NCBI GenBank assembly: GCA_013396635.1
Contig: WBMW01005662.1
Coordinates: 62,001-126,000 of the forward strand
Direction of reading: 5' to 3'
Length of the DNA: 64,000 nucleotides
DNA from: Penelope pileata
Taxonomy: Eukaryota; Chordata; Aves; Galliformes; Cracidae
The translations under genes and the position numbers were made by a program. A model generated the notes under the pieces. That model searched no databases. It had not been told where the DNA came from and saw nothing but the letters and a program-made list of their open reading frames with translations. This document shows positions 35,501-49,178 of the stretch, piece after piece. Each line of letters opens with the position of its first letter. Positions within the stretch are counted from its first letter, which is position 1.

Positions 35501-36591
35501 GTGATTTTCTTTGAAATGCTCAAACCAAATTGAAAGTAGCAAGCTAGAAAACTCCTTGGCGTGGTTCCCAGTAAATATAAACATATCTCAGAAATATTGT
35601 AAACTGGAACAATTCCCAGATTGATCTGCCCAATGGAGAGACCTCGGAACTACCAACTGCGCATTACTAGTATTCCTGCCGCTGACAGATAAGTATGAAA
35701 ATATTGGGGTCATGCCAGAACAAATATATCAGCTTTTTCTCCCTTTCTTTCAGTTAGCAATGGTCTTCCCTAAATAATTATTTAGGAATAAGGAAAGCCG
35801 TCATGCTCTATTGTTCCTGAAAGATTATAGTTATTATTGTAAGTAGAATCTGTTATTCCCATGAAATGCTGGCATGTTCAGTTTGGTGATTAGAATGTAA
35901 AAACTGCTGCAGTTTCCTTCTCTCACCCATTCGTTTTTCTGCATATACAGTAATTATGTAGATAGTCCAGCATGTAATGGCCTGCTTTTGATCCCTATCA
36001 TTTGGCTTTAACCTGAGTTTAAAATCATACATTAATGAAAAATCATTAAAAGCTTACCCAATACTGATTTTTTTTCTCTTGTGAAAATATTGAAGATTAT
36101 GTCAAATAAGGTGCTGCTTACTGTCAGGAAAACACTTGTTCTATCCATAAACTTAGTGCCTGTCGTAATGAGGTTGATTTAAAATGTAATTATTAACGTC
36201 CAAATAAATCAAGGATACACATTGTGTCTTAGGAACTTTTTAGTTGCTCGTATGCAAGCAATTTTGAAAATCTGTGTTAATGGCAGATCACAGTAGTCCT
36301 TGGTAAATTCAAAAGTGGTTTTTTTGATTACTGAAGAAATACTGCTCCTAATGCTGCTTAATTTGCTGAAACATGCTAATGTGAAATGTTGCATATTGAA
36401 ATACTTTTTATTTTTATTTTTTTTTACTAAAAAATACATGACCTCTTAGTGGTTGAGTATTGCAGAGTTTAAAAAGAATTATTTCCTTTATGGCAGTAAG
36501 GTGGTTTTTAAAACCAGTTTGATTTCTTGTTTGCGTGTCAGTAAGGGAATGCATCCATCAGAAAGCTTCTTTGTCTGACAGAATTTGTGTG

Positions 36592-36630
36592 TATACATGT
36601 GTGTATATATATATATACATATATATTTTT
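36592..36630. repeat. (TG)n/(TA)n microsatellite
   Basis: TACATGTGTGTATATATATATATACATATATAT followed by a T run. Probably length-polymorphic. Confidence 0.75.
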
Positions 36631-39600
36631 TTTTCCAGAGGAGTTGCATGACTGTAAACCTGTTGCAGTTTTAGGAGGGGAAGTATTAACAGTGGATTTT
36701 TGTTTACTTCTACGTGCACCTGTGTGTACATCTGGGCAGACAAAATAAATGCACAGGAGTGTACAGGCATTTGTAGACGTTCAAGTAGTAGCTTTAGAAT
36801 AATACTTGCTCAGAAATTGAGTATTAATATTAGAAGGTCAGTCCCACAGTTGGAAAAAACTTACTCTTCTTGTGTTTTGCTCAAAGATGCGTAGAGACAA
36901 ATATGAAAGAAGCTGCCCCATCTGCAAGGGGATTTATGCTGCTTATAGCGGGCATTAATTAGTACTATAGATTTTGAAAGTACCTCAACTGCAGCCATTT
37001 CTGACCTTGTTTCTGGAAAATGTGGCTTGTCTAAAATAGAATAGGATTCTGGGCTCTATTCCACCACTGGAAAAAGTAGTCAGTTTATTCAATTTTTTTT
37101 TTCAGTATGACTAATTCAAACTAGTATTTACATTGTGAAATACCATGAAATATTTTTGTATTTCCCTTAAGAAATGGAGGAAGGATTCCTTAAAGAAAAC
37201 CTTTTGTTTATGAGGAAATGATACAGATAAGAATTTTGTCTTGAGCTTAAATTAAGAGGGCTAATAAATTACAAGTCAATTTGTGTGAATGCTGGTACTT
37301 GTTATCTGTGATTGTTTTAAGTAGCACTCAAGATGTTTATAACTGAAACAGTGGTGGAGGACGAACTTTCCTTTTTCTCCAGCTGTTTCCCTTAATGCAT
37401 TTGGGAACAATGTGTAGTCAGTCTACACTTCCTAGAATGCTGGGCCCCCGTCACCCTGTATGGGATCTGGCGTGGACTCATGAACGGAATTGTACTTCTC
37501 GAGAGACTTGCACATGTGGAACGAGTTGCAGTGTTGGACCCTTGCTCTTTTCACACATCTGGGAAAGAGGAGCTATTATATAATAAATTTATATTAAAGT
37601 TGTCTGTCAGGGATGAGTTTCTATAAAAGCCTTTCCTTTGTTTCTGGAATATGTTTAAATATGATGTTTTAATACATCAGATTTAGCTCCTAGGATTGTT
37701 ATGGGGAAGATGAGGGTAGTGGCTTGAAGTAGCTGACCTTCCTTTGATAAATGAGTCTAATGAATCAGCTTATAATTCTTGTTCTTAAGGCTTTTACGTT
37801 TCTCTTTGAGAAGCTGGTATTATCGCTTCTTAGATGAGCTGCTGAAATTTTCTGGAAAAGTATTCCTACATTTAAAAAAAAAAAAAAAAAAGTAGAAATA
37901 TTAGTGTCAGGGGGAGAAGATGCCTGTAAGAATAGGTTATAAAATAAAAACGTACTTCAAGCCCCTGCACCTTCCCCCCACTTCCCCCTGTTCCCCCTCC
38001 ATCCCAACCCAGACTAGCGGAATGCGAGAAGTTGTTTGTGTGCATGTTGGCCAGCTCTGATGGATGGGACACAGAGAAGGTCCTTCTTCCAGCCCAGAGG
38101 TGAGGATGCTCTGGGGAAATGTCCCGGAGGTGGTACTGCAGTGGACGCAATACGTGTCTCTTGCACTCTGTGTAGCCAACCAAAAGTGAGGGAAGAGTGA
38201 CCCTAAAGGGAGTGTTTTGGAGAGTGAATGGGACGTGAGAACTGAAAATTTTGCAGAAGGGCTGTAGGGGTTGTAGTGCTGTTGTTCAGTGAGGAAATGG
38301 AAAACCGTAGAAAGTGGAGATTCCCTATTTTTTTCTATTAACAGAATTTGCAACAGGAATGTTCCATTTGATGTAACGATATATAGCTTAATGTCAATGA
38401 GCCTAGAAATCTCAAAGTGAAGTTAGTGCTTCAGACATGGGTATTTCCTGTTGATTATATGGTGTTTGTGCAGCTAAGAGAGGGCAAAATTCTTTATCAG
38501 GAAGTTTCCATTGATAAATCTGTATTTACAGATTAACATAACTCAAACATAAGCCTAATGATCCAGTTCTTAGTGCAGTGGAAATGGGATACTGATTATA
38601 AGAATAATTCTGTTATAAGATTATAAGAGTAATGCTGTTCACTGATAAGTCATAGTTAGCTAACATCCTTTGTGATAAGTGTTAACCTGTTCATAGTGAA
38701 CTGATGAAAAGTAGATCATGTGCATTTGTTTTGCAGATTTGCTTTTTCAGTGAGTCTAGGCTTGCTGTTCTTCTCTTCATGCATGGGTATGTCAAGGGAA
38801 TTTCCGCAAGGGCTGTAAGTAGAAGTGAAGGCAGTCAGACAAGTCCAGTATGCTCTGTTCGCTTTGTCTACAAACACCCCACGCAAAAGGGTGATTATGT
38901 CAGTTCTCACTGTACGATCAAGTCTTACCAGATTATCTTCCTTTTGCTTTCCTGTACATTATGGACAAAGAAAATACGTAACACATTTTGTAAGTAAGCT
39001 TGTTCTTTTACCTTTTTGTTACCTGAGGCTTGGCGATTTGGCTTTTTCCCCAGCCTTTCTGGTATGTTTTTAAGATTGAACTGTTCTCTTTGGAGGCATC
39101 TGTTCCCCACCTGTGGCCTATGAGTAATGGAAGAACATGAGTTCTCTTGGGAAATATACTTCTCTCTTCTTTTTCTTCCTTCTTGATTGTCTCACATGTT
39201 CTGTTCTGTCATGCCAAGTGTCAAAATATTGTCACCTTTTGCAGGTTTTTGAGGACTGATTGCTATTGGTGGAATGAAACTTCAAAACCAAAAGTGAAGG
39301 TTCTTCCTGTTTTTTTTTTTTTACAGGTTCAAAAATGAAATTTCTTCACTTTTTTCTTACTTACTCTTCAAACCTTAGAACAGGAAATTACTTTTTTTTT
39401 TCCTTTTCTGTAAGGAAATGTTTTTAAAGGAAATTCAAAACATGCTAGAGTATATGAATATACAAGGTTATTTTATTAAATATGCAAATTGTTTGTGTGG
39501 GTCAGACCTAAGCATTCAGCATTATCTGTAAATTAATACCTTTTAAACATCATGTGTTTCCTTCTTCTGATTCATAAATTATAAGGCAAGAAGAAACCAG

Positions 39601-39849
39601 CAGGGTCACCTACTCTGACATTCTACAGGAAATATGACATGGAGTAATAGTATTAGAGATTTAGTAATTTGATCTTCCCAGTCAAGGTAACGTGTTTAAT
39701 TGTTGACATATTTGAGAGAATGGGCATTCAGAAGAGCTGGGTCCAGGAGCTAGAGCTATAGTAGTGGTTAGCATATTCAGTGCATTCCAGAAGTCCAGGA
39801 CCCTGATTGGTGAAAATAAAGAACTGGAATGGGATGAAGCACCTTCCCT

Positions 39850-40030
39850 CACCTGAGGCACTGGAACAGGTTGCCCAGAGAGGTACTGGAAGCCCCATGC
39901 CTGGTGATGTCTGAGGTCAGGCTGGATGGGGCTCTGAGCAACCTGATCCAGCTGTAGGTGTCCCTGTTCATTGCAGGGGAGTTGGACTAGATGACCTTTA
40001 AAGGTCCCTTCCAACTCAAATGATTCTATG
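39850..40030 (+). mobile_element. CR1 LINE 3'-end fragment
   Basis: About 180 bases of the CR1 3' end: CACTGGAACAGGTTGCCCAGAG, CAGGCTGGATGGGGCTCTGAGC, GGACTAGATGACCTTTAAAGG and a terminal TGATTCTATG. Strongly 5'-truncated, with only the last codons of ORF2 plus the 3' UTR. Same subfamily look as the copy at 63018-63198. Confidence 0.93.
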
Positions 40031-43000
40031 AAAATAGGTTTAGTGTGGGGGTAATGTATTTGTATAAAATACTAGAAGATTGTAAGGCTTTAGATGATTT
40101 TAAATTTTAAGATTATTTACATTTTAAGCATTATTCTTCTTTACACAGAATTGTAACTGTAAAAATAAAGTGTTCTGACATACCTATGTTAAAGATGCAT
40201 GTAACAAGATATAAAATCAACAGCCAGTGTAATGACAATTTTATGGAAAAGCTTATATTAAAAAGCATTTTTTTAGTTATGGACATCGTTAGTGTCAGAG
40301 GACAGATTAAATTTTGTGAAATTCTCGCTCAGTGGTCTGCGTTGTGTGGTAGCCTCTTTGGAAGCAGGTAGCATCACGCAATCAAAATGAAGGTTGGACG
40401 CACCTTTTTCTTTCTGGTTTTCATACACACAAATATGTCACCTACGTAGTTTGTGTGGTTAATTTTGCTTCTCTGCAGACTTGTATGTTGACAAAACCAC
40501 TTTTCTGAAAGATACCAAGATACTCAGAAACTGTGAGAGGGTGACTTCATCTACGCCTAGATGGTAGCCATCATATACTCCAAGGCAGCAAATACTATCA
40601 ACTGTCTAAGATACGTGAAGACAAATGTAGGACTTCCTCTTCAAATACAGTAGAGGTACAGGTAGTTAAAACACTTCTTTATGTAAGTATTTGGGAGGAA
40701 TGTGGTGCTTTTCTGTGGTAAGTGTATAGTGTCATTTTTAAAGTCATTTGTTTTTTAATATTCATTATTTTAAGAAAAGGATGCTAATCGATCTAATGAC
40801 TTCAGCATTTATTAGGTAATGTATTCCTTCATGTCCTGTGTCCAGCATGAGGACTACTGTTCCCTCGAAAATCTTGCAGAACAAGAGAAATGTATGCAGA
40901 AGGCAAATTTCTGGCTTTGTGCCTAGGCTGTGAGAGGAGTGAAGTATTTTTTTATTTTTTTTTCTTAAATCCTCTGGTAGTGGTATTCATGAGGCATAAG
41001 ACCTTGTTTTCCAAACAAAAGCAGACTGGAGAAATTGTGGTTTTGTCTTTTCTGTACCTTCCTTCTTAAGGCATGCTTATGTTGTGATGCAGGTAGGAAC
41101 CTTAAATTAGGTAATGGGCTAATGGGCCAGATGAGTAGTGAGGTGATTACTCTTCCTGATGGCCGAGAATTGTAGCACACCCTTCTTCTGTCACCTTACT
41201 TCATCCACACCCTCTTCTAACCTGTTAGAGATGTTTGTCTCATCTACGTGTTATGCCTAGGTTTTTAGACTGTATAAGCTTTTCCCAGCAGAGGCTGTCA
41301 TTTGTTGTGTATGATGACGGACAGTGAGGACTTGGAGTAGTATTGCGTTTATGAAGAGCGGTAGTGCTTCTCACAGTTATGTTCTTTTGCACACTGCACC
41401 AAATAATTTTATTGTTAAGGGTAGAAGGTGTGGTGATCTCTCATTTGTGAACACATCTTCTCAAAAAACTCTTTTTCTTCAGAAGTCTTGGAAAAAAACT
41501 GGCCCGTTCCATTTTCTTGTTATTTCTGCGGACTGATTCCATTGCATTCAATAGAGGGAAGGCAGTAATCTGAAATGGTTGTATGGTTTTGAGCAACAAA
41601 AAATATCCGGTCCATAGTTTAGTTGTAGGTAGAATCTAGAGAAATGGCATCTAAAATAAATTCATTTCTCACTTAATTCAAAGGCTTTTTTTCAGACAAA
41701 AAGCAAGATTCAATTTATGCATAGGGACATGGTTTACATGGCTGTACAGATGTACCTGTGAGTACCTGCTACTTCCTTGTCTCCAAAATAAAAAGATTAC
41801 TTTTTCACATACTTGCTGTATTTTAATATTGGAATATAAAATGCACTTCATAGTTAGTGTACTTGGTGAGTTTAGTGGTTACGGAGATTTCAAGGAAGTT
41901 ATATAATGTATGCTTAATTTCAGTTGATTTGATTTCTTTGAAATGAGATGGAACACGCCTTACCATTACACTGGAAAAGAACAGATTTGCTTAAAGTTTG
42001 TTGTAGTTTATTGTTGTTTCTCTCAACACATGGAATTTGTAAAATGACAGTGTTGAACAATACTGAGAAACTTAACTTCCAGTCTGTGCTATGGCTGCCC
42101 ACCACCTGTTTGCCTCAATAAAATCAGTGAACCTCGGTGCTTCTCTTCACATTTGCAGTGGTGACAGCCTTCTGAAGTGGCTATCAGTATAATTTACCTG
42201 ATTTGATTTGTTAAATGTAGCAGTACATCATTATCCAGTTTAATCTCAAAACATCCTCACTGCACTTTATTGGTCATAAGTTGTCTTGAGTGACAGAATT
42301 GTATCTCTGTGTATCTGTATAGTAGTTGCAGGCCTATTTTTGTTAGTCTGGGTGGTTTTCAGATGCTTGATTCCATCACAAGGTTCGTTGGTTTCAAATT
42401 GAACAGTGGTAGAGAAAAGATGGGAGTAACCAAGTGGATAACTTAACAGTCTTGACAGAATATTGCTGTTAACTTTTTCCTTCAGTGAGCTTGTTGAGAT
42501 CTTGAGAAGCAGCCCAGGACTGAAGAAAACATCTTCAGTTGACCTGAGGTTCTGAATATTGGATAGTTATTTTTAAAAGTGTGTGCTTAACTACCCTTAC
42601 TCTTAAAAAATGCAGTGATCTCTAATGATCTCACGTGGTTGGCAGCCCAGACTCATCTGAAAAACAGCACTGTGCCCTGCAGCACCATAGTGGGGTGTGT
42701 GCTTAGCACTGACTCAGAACAGATCATCATTTCCTGCAGCAGCTACTTAGCCTAATGCTGCGGAGCCTGAGCTGTGGCAGAGTCACAGCACGAGGGGATG
42801 TGGCTAGAGGCACTTGGACTCCTAAAGCTAGACTTGTAAAGGATATGACGTGCAGTTTTCTATCACATTGCAGATTATTCTCATCTCCGCCACTGATGAA
42901 TGACATGTTACTACTTTTCTGCACTGATTAAGTGTGCTATGAGACATTAGTGAGTAGGAAGACCAGAAACTGTCCTTTGGAGAGAGCAAGTAAATTAACT

Positions 43001-46000
43001 TTTATAGATATGACTAATCCGACATCCTGAATAGTCAGAATCTAAAAGCAGAATATTATGTTCTGAAATTATTACATTGGATTGTTTTTAGAGCTCTGCT
43101 GAGCTGTAGTAACAAGCCTATGAGTATCAGTAATGCTGATGTTCGGTCCAGCTTTAGTCTTACAGAAATACTGAGGAGCTTAGCAGATCTTTTCAAAACG
43201 ATACTGTGTCTGATTCCCTGTGTTAAATAGGTGTGAAGCTGTTATTCTTGTTTGAGTTCATGTACTGAAAAAGGACAAAAAGTAAAACTAAGGTAGAGTT
43301 AAGGGAATGAAGTGTGCTATTTTTCTGTATGAAGAATAATATGAACTAAAGTATCTGTATGAATTTATAAGCCGTAAGCAGTCCACACTGTCCTGTGAAA
43401 TCTAATTGAATGCTTTGGAATCAATAGATTGTCAGATTGCATTGTTATTGCACCAGATTGCAGGAGGAAATATGAATTGTTGAATGTCAGTTCACCAACG
43501 TGTCTAGGTATTTTGGTTTCTGTTTATATTTTTTGTCACTTTTTTAAAAAAATTAGTTGTCGTTAATTTCTTGTGTCAGCTAAATTGGTGCTTTTCCCAG
43601 TGAGACAAAAGATCATACATACTGGTAAAAACTGGAGCACTGTAGTCAGTTTAAGCTAAGTTGAGAAAACAATCAGTCACTTTTTAACTGGTCACACACC
43701 CATGTGTACATCAGATTAGCTGATCGTCCCCATGTTACCATTACCTGCACAAACTTTCTCTAGATTTTCAAAGACTGAAAAACCCTTCTAGTTTTATGTT
43801 TAGTTACACAGTTTTAGGTAGAAATTGATTGAAAAGCATATGATTGTGTTAGCATTGGTTTATGTGAATACTTTTATCGTTTAATTTATGTCTGCAGAGG
43901 CACAATCTGTTTATATGAATAGTGGTAATTTTTGCAGTTGTCGTTTGAGGAAAGAAAAATCCCCATGAATGCCTGTCCCCTGTTACGTTCAGTGCCTTTG
44001 GAGAAGTGGCTTTCACTGACATTCTGACAGATTTATGCCTGGCTTTGGCTTTTGAGCTCAGCGTCTGTTGGAGGTGATTGTAAAGACCATTTGGAAAGCT
44101 GAGCAAGGGCTTATATTGAAAGAAAATCTAATGTATGACAAGTTAAATCACTGAACAGAGTTAGAGGTTTGAGGCATCGGTTTTACAAAATCCAGGAAAC
44201 AAAGGACTCATGTTCAAACTCATAGCACGTTCTTCCTTGCTGTTGTAAAGATAAGATCACAGAATGCTGCACGTAGTAGTTCCACTTGAACATGCCTTTA
44301 TCCCATCAAAATGAGACATGTAGAAACTGAGCCAAAGCAAGATTTTGGTGGAACAGAATAGTTATGTATTAAAGCTACTAAGTTCTTTTTGAACTCTGCG
44401 TTCAGCTTTCAATTCTATTCATTCAAGCTAATGATTTATAACCTACAAGCTGTCTTTCTGTGGTGGAATCGTGTGTGAATCTCAGGGCAGTAATGAAGAT
44501 CTTGTCACCTCATGGCAGTACAGCTTATAGAAATGTGTGAGTGGATATGTTTTCCTTGTTCACTTAAAGAGTTAATTGCTAACACTGTAGTATGTCTTAA
44601 TAGAGAATAGGAAGACCATGGTGTGGTTGTTGTGACAAAGTTGAGGAAAGGGGGAAATATGTCCTTGCTATAGATGCCATTTTAATGAGTACTGCTTAGC
44701 TCTGAATCCAGTATTAGTCATTGGCATAACTTCTAGTTCAAAACAGGATCAATGGAAGCAAAAAAATCTGAGTTTTTCCTAACTTTTCTTGTAAGTATCT
44801 CATTCTGAGATAGTTGAATTTCTTTGTAATTCACTGTTTATAAACAGAGAACGTTTTTTGTAAGAGAGCTCCAGCTCTTCTCGTTGCTCATCCTTGACAC
44901 AGATTCCTTCTCAGCTTCATTTTTTTCCACCGTCTTGTTTCTTCTGTCCTATACATTGCTATTCTGAGGCAGAATTTTAACTGAAGTCAAAAGCTGGGCA
45001 CATCTGTTCTTCTAGAGTAACTGAGTTCTGAGATCTTTGCAATACTAGAGTTCTTGCAGGGAGGGGATGTGTGAAGGAAAAGGAGTATGTATTGAACTTC
45101 ACTGTTTAGTGACATCGTGTGTCCAAGCCAGCATTCATTTTAATGTGTTTTTCGCTTACCACTGCATAGATTTCAGTGGATGCTTTCCTAACGTGGAAAT
45201 GTTTATGCATGAAAATCAGTTTTTGACTGTGTTCAGATATTTAGAGTTCGTATTAAGTCTTTCTGTTGCCAAAATAGGGCTTGGCATGTGAAATTTCAAG
45301 AAAATTCTCAAACCCAAAGGTAAAAATGATCAAAGACTTCCTACCCTAAAACACCAAAAACTTGGAGTTCTCAAGTTGTTATGTGAATCCAGAAGCTAGG
45401 ACTTGAAGAGCAACTGAAGTGCAGCGTCATGCAGTTAAAACAATTGACAACACAGTCGCCTTATTTTCTTTTGCTTTAAATTATTTGCAATTCTGCTTAT
45501 TTTGGAATAGATTAAATGATTAATTCAGACATACACCATCCCATGTAGTGTAGTTACGATAGGCTGTATTTTCTGTAGCACGTCAGGTTGTTCTTGCTAT
45601 TGCCATCAGCGCTGCTAGATCTAACACCTAAAGCTATTGCTGCTCTTGTCTCATGTTGGTAAGCTTTCATAGCTGTGGTCAGTAAGTTAACCAATGTATT
45701 CAAAATTAAAATGTTAACTATAATTATCACTGCTTGCTCTTTCCTCTGTGCATTTGGATGTTGCTTTTCCAGTCCTTTTATGTGAAACTCCATTCCTGAC
45801 ACACCAGGATGAATAAAACGAATCTTCATTGTGAAATGGTTCCTCTTCAGATATTAGCTCATAGCTATTTGCATGCTATAAATCATATCCTCGAACTCTT
45901 CTTTTTCCCTTTTCTTCTTTTTGACATGTTGAGTCATTGGCATTTTCTTTCATGAATCCTCTGTGACCTACTTCTTCTATTTGCGGACAGTCAGTATATT

Positions 46001-48555
46001 ACTTCAGTAGTGAAATAGACCTTTCCTAGTAGGGATGTTTTTATAGGGCAAAGCATATGCAGAATTTCTTTTCCTAAATTCCTCATACACTCTGTATTTA
46101 AGATAAATTTAGTCTTCTCTCTATATTCTTTTGGGATTCTGTATCATTGTATGAAGTCCACTACTGAAAAGTATACCAGAGATAAAAATTAATTTTCAGT
46201 TGTCACTTTGTCTTGCTTCTGTGTTCTTGGATTTTCATGAGAAAATAGAATGTCATATTAGCCACTGAAGGAATCAAGAAGACTATAAACATGGAACCAA
46301 GCTTATTTGGTCCTGACAATTGCATGTTTCTGAAAGATGTATGCAGATAGAAATCTTGGTGAAGGCAAAGTATGTATGGATTTTGTGGGCCACGTTCATT
46401 CTCGGAGATGCATTTCAATACATTAGAGCTCTACTTGGAGCCTGTAGTGCTGAGTGAACGTTTGTTTAAAAGCAACGTTTGGTTGTTGGTTTTTTGTGCT
46501 TTTTTCTAGAAAAATGATAGTCATTTTCCGGTTTCATTCAGTAAATTTTCATCATATATAACCATATGGGGAAGTTTAAGGTCCAATTGCATTATTCTTT
46601 CCTGGATCACCAATTGTGGGAAAGAGCATGAAGTAAATACCATTGCAGAGAAGAATAATTATCCTCTCCCTGGATCATTATGTGTTATGTGTTTTTCAGA
46701 GTTGGGAAGAGCCTATCTGAAAGACTACAATCCAGTGCTCTTCTGTTTTTATCTCCAGAAAATCTATTTTAGATACTTACGGGATTCTAAAATAGCATTA
46801 ATGATGATATTTCTGTTTTGGATACTCAAATCACTTAAGTGACAGCATATCTGGGGGAAGAGAGCATTTGGTGGCATAATGTGAATGTTCTATCAGTACT
46901 TATTTGGGATGTCCTAGATAATCCATTTCTGACATCACTGTTTGGGTAACACAGTCACTTGAAACTTAGCCACTGAAACTTTTTTTAATACTGCACTATA
47001 CTATTTTTAATAGCGTAAATGTGCATATCTGTTAGGTGCCAGGTCTGTGGCAGCAACTTAAATATGTAAATCTGATCATTCTTGGCTTGCACGGTGCTTG
47101 GTGATTAAGTGTTACCAAAAAAATGTGAAGAGCGGCTGCATGTCAGAAACCTTGTGCTGTCATCCCTGCTGATGAGCATGCCTGGAGATGTTTGAATTGC
47201 TTCACTGGAGATTATTCAGATGTTCCCAGTTACGTCACGATGACTTTGCAGCAAAGCAGTGTCATCTGCATGTATAAAATAGACTGCCTTCCTGAAATAG
47301 GTGTGCTGCTGCATGGGGCTTTTGTTGCTCTCAGACCTGTTAGGCACAATGGCCTTTCATACAAGGGTAATTATTTGAGTTATATCTGCCCAGTTAATTA
47401 TGCTGACATAGCTATTAGCTGGTATGCAATTTCAGTTGAAAAAGAGAGTTTATGTTCTCACGGTTTGTTCTGTTTGCCATCTGGGTAAATCTAAACCAAT
47501 AAGACTTTTCTTCTTTGTGTAAATACATCAGTAGAATGGAGAATAATAAGTTCACGAAGCTATACCGATACGTAGCTGACTCTTTAAATATGGATACTGC
47601 ATGTCTAAGAAAAAAATGTGGTCGAAAGGAGTGATTGATGTAGTTTCCTTAGTTTTGTAAATAGTGTCAGCTGTGTGCCAGTATCCTAGAGGATATTTCA
47701 GTGTGTTTCTGTCAAGGTTCTCATGAAGCTACGTTAAACAAAAATTCATAATTAACAGTTATGTTGGTTACATAATCTCAATTTTCATCTGGAAAAAAGA
47801 AAACATATAGTTCTACAAATTAGTTATTTCTTGTTTTGCTGTTAAAAGGATTTGACTGACTAATTCATTACAGCTCCACATGACTGATGGGCAGTGCCAC
47901 GTTGCTGGCTACACGTATGTTTATGGTGATGAACATGGATTGTTTGGTCACTTAACATTTAGGCATGAGTTTGCAGACTACCAGTTCCTACTGAACAAAC
48001 AGCCTCTTCATGAAAGCCGCCATAGCTGGCATTAATTGATGTCCTCTTTGGCAGGCTGAACAGACACCAGAAGCTGAATGGGCACAATGAAAGGATGTTA
48101 TTTTTTTTTTTTTCTAGGAAAATAATGCTTCTCATTGCTTAATTATGATTTAATTGCAAAACTTCTGCTCAGCTCATGGTATGAATAAAGGAGAACACTG
48201 CTCTTGGTGAAGAGAGAGGGAGTCCTTTGTTTGCCAGCTGCACTTTAGAACTGCGGTCAGTCTGCGTGCACGCTCAAGTGGGGCACGGATGGTGCTGACG
48301 GAGGTCTCCTGGGAGCAGCTGCAGTTGTCAGGTTGAGTGCCTCACAGTTAAACATTCATGTTCAGGCTCCTAACTAGTAAAGGACTCGAATTTTATCATA
48401 AATATTTTTATAAAATCTGTTTTCTTAATTTCCTTAGTTCCAGTGTATTAACTGTTTCCTTAAGCACTGTTGAATCTTTAAATCCAGGCAAAAGACAGTA
48501 CAGAATATTAATTACAGAATGTCTATTGTTTGTTGTATGGAAAGTGTGGAACTTA
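40031..48555. other. Intronic stretch without recognised features
   Basis: About 8.5 kb of AT-rich unique sequence. T-rich runs near 40948-40963 and 48103-48115. ORFs such as 45554-45829 (-) are AT-driven and have no domain I recognise. Confidence 0.5.
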
Positions 48556-48574
48556 GTTATATAACTGTCCTTTG

Positions 48575-49178
48575 ATTTTTGGCCTGGGATGCATCAGTCC
48601 CAGCACTGCCAGATGGTTGGAGAAGGATTGTCCCGCTCCGCTCTGCACTGGCGTGGCTTCACCTTGAGCACTGTGTGTGGTTTTGGGCATCGCAATATCA
48701 GAAGGTCATAAAACTATTAGAGAGTGCCCAAAGGAGGGCTACAAAGATGGTGGAGGATCTAGAGGGCAAGATGTATGAGGAGTAGCTGAGGTGCCTTGGT
48801 TTGTTCAGTCCAGCGCAGAGGAGGCTGAGGGGAGGCCTCATGGCGGCCTTCAGCTTCCTCACGAAGGGAGCGGAGGGGCAGCACTGAGCTCTGCTCTCTG
48901 GTGGCAGTGACAGGGCCCGAGGGAATGGCATGGAGCCGTGCCAGGGCAGGGTCAGCTTGGGGGTGAGAAAACGGTTCTTCACCAGGAGGTGGTTGGGCCC
49001 TGGCACAGGCTCGCCAGGGTCACAGCCCCAAGCTGCTAGAGCTCAAGAAGCATTCAGACAATGCTCTTAGACATAGAGTTTGAATTTTGGGTGGTTGCAT
49101 GTGGAGCCAGGGGTTGGACTTGATGACGATCCCTGTGGGTCCCTTCCAGCTCAGCATATTTTGTGGTTCTGTGATATT
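48575..49178 (+). mobile_element. CR1 LINE fragment, 5'-truncated and diverged
   Basis: Matches the CR1 ORF2 C-terminal end and 3' UTR: LEHCVWFWASQYQK and LESAQRRATKMVEDLEGK (48579-48785), then LFSPAQRRLRGGL-like and NGMEPCQGR-like pieces in shifted frames, then GGGGTTGGACTTGATGACGATC near 49115. It ends with TTTTGTGGTTCTGTGATATT near 49178. It carries in-frame stops and frameshifts and belongs to a different, more diverged CR1 subfamily than the copy at 1954. Confidence 0.9.

Larger units (their letters stand above)
30800..39840. other. Intronic stretch without recognised features
   Basis: Unique sequence with simple repeats only: TATACATA/CACACA-rich 32400-32510, A-rich 34080-34105, T then A runs 34864-34892, TATATA 36592-36630, A run 37872-37891. 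Short ORFs show no family motifs. Confidence 0.55.

Noticed and set aside
36592..36630. TATATA tract as a TATA promoter
   Set aside because: It is part of a TG/TA microsatellite with no exon downstream.
45554..45829. Minus-strand 91-codon ORF with a hydrophobic stretch as a retroviral envelope or membrane protein remnant
   Set aside because: One hydrophobic stretch only; no LTR, no envelope motif and no neighbouring retroviral sequence.
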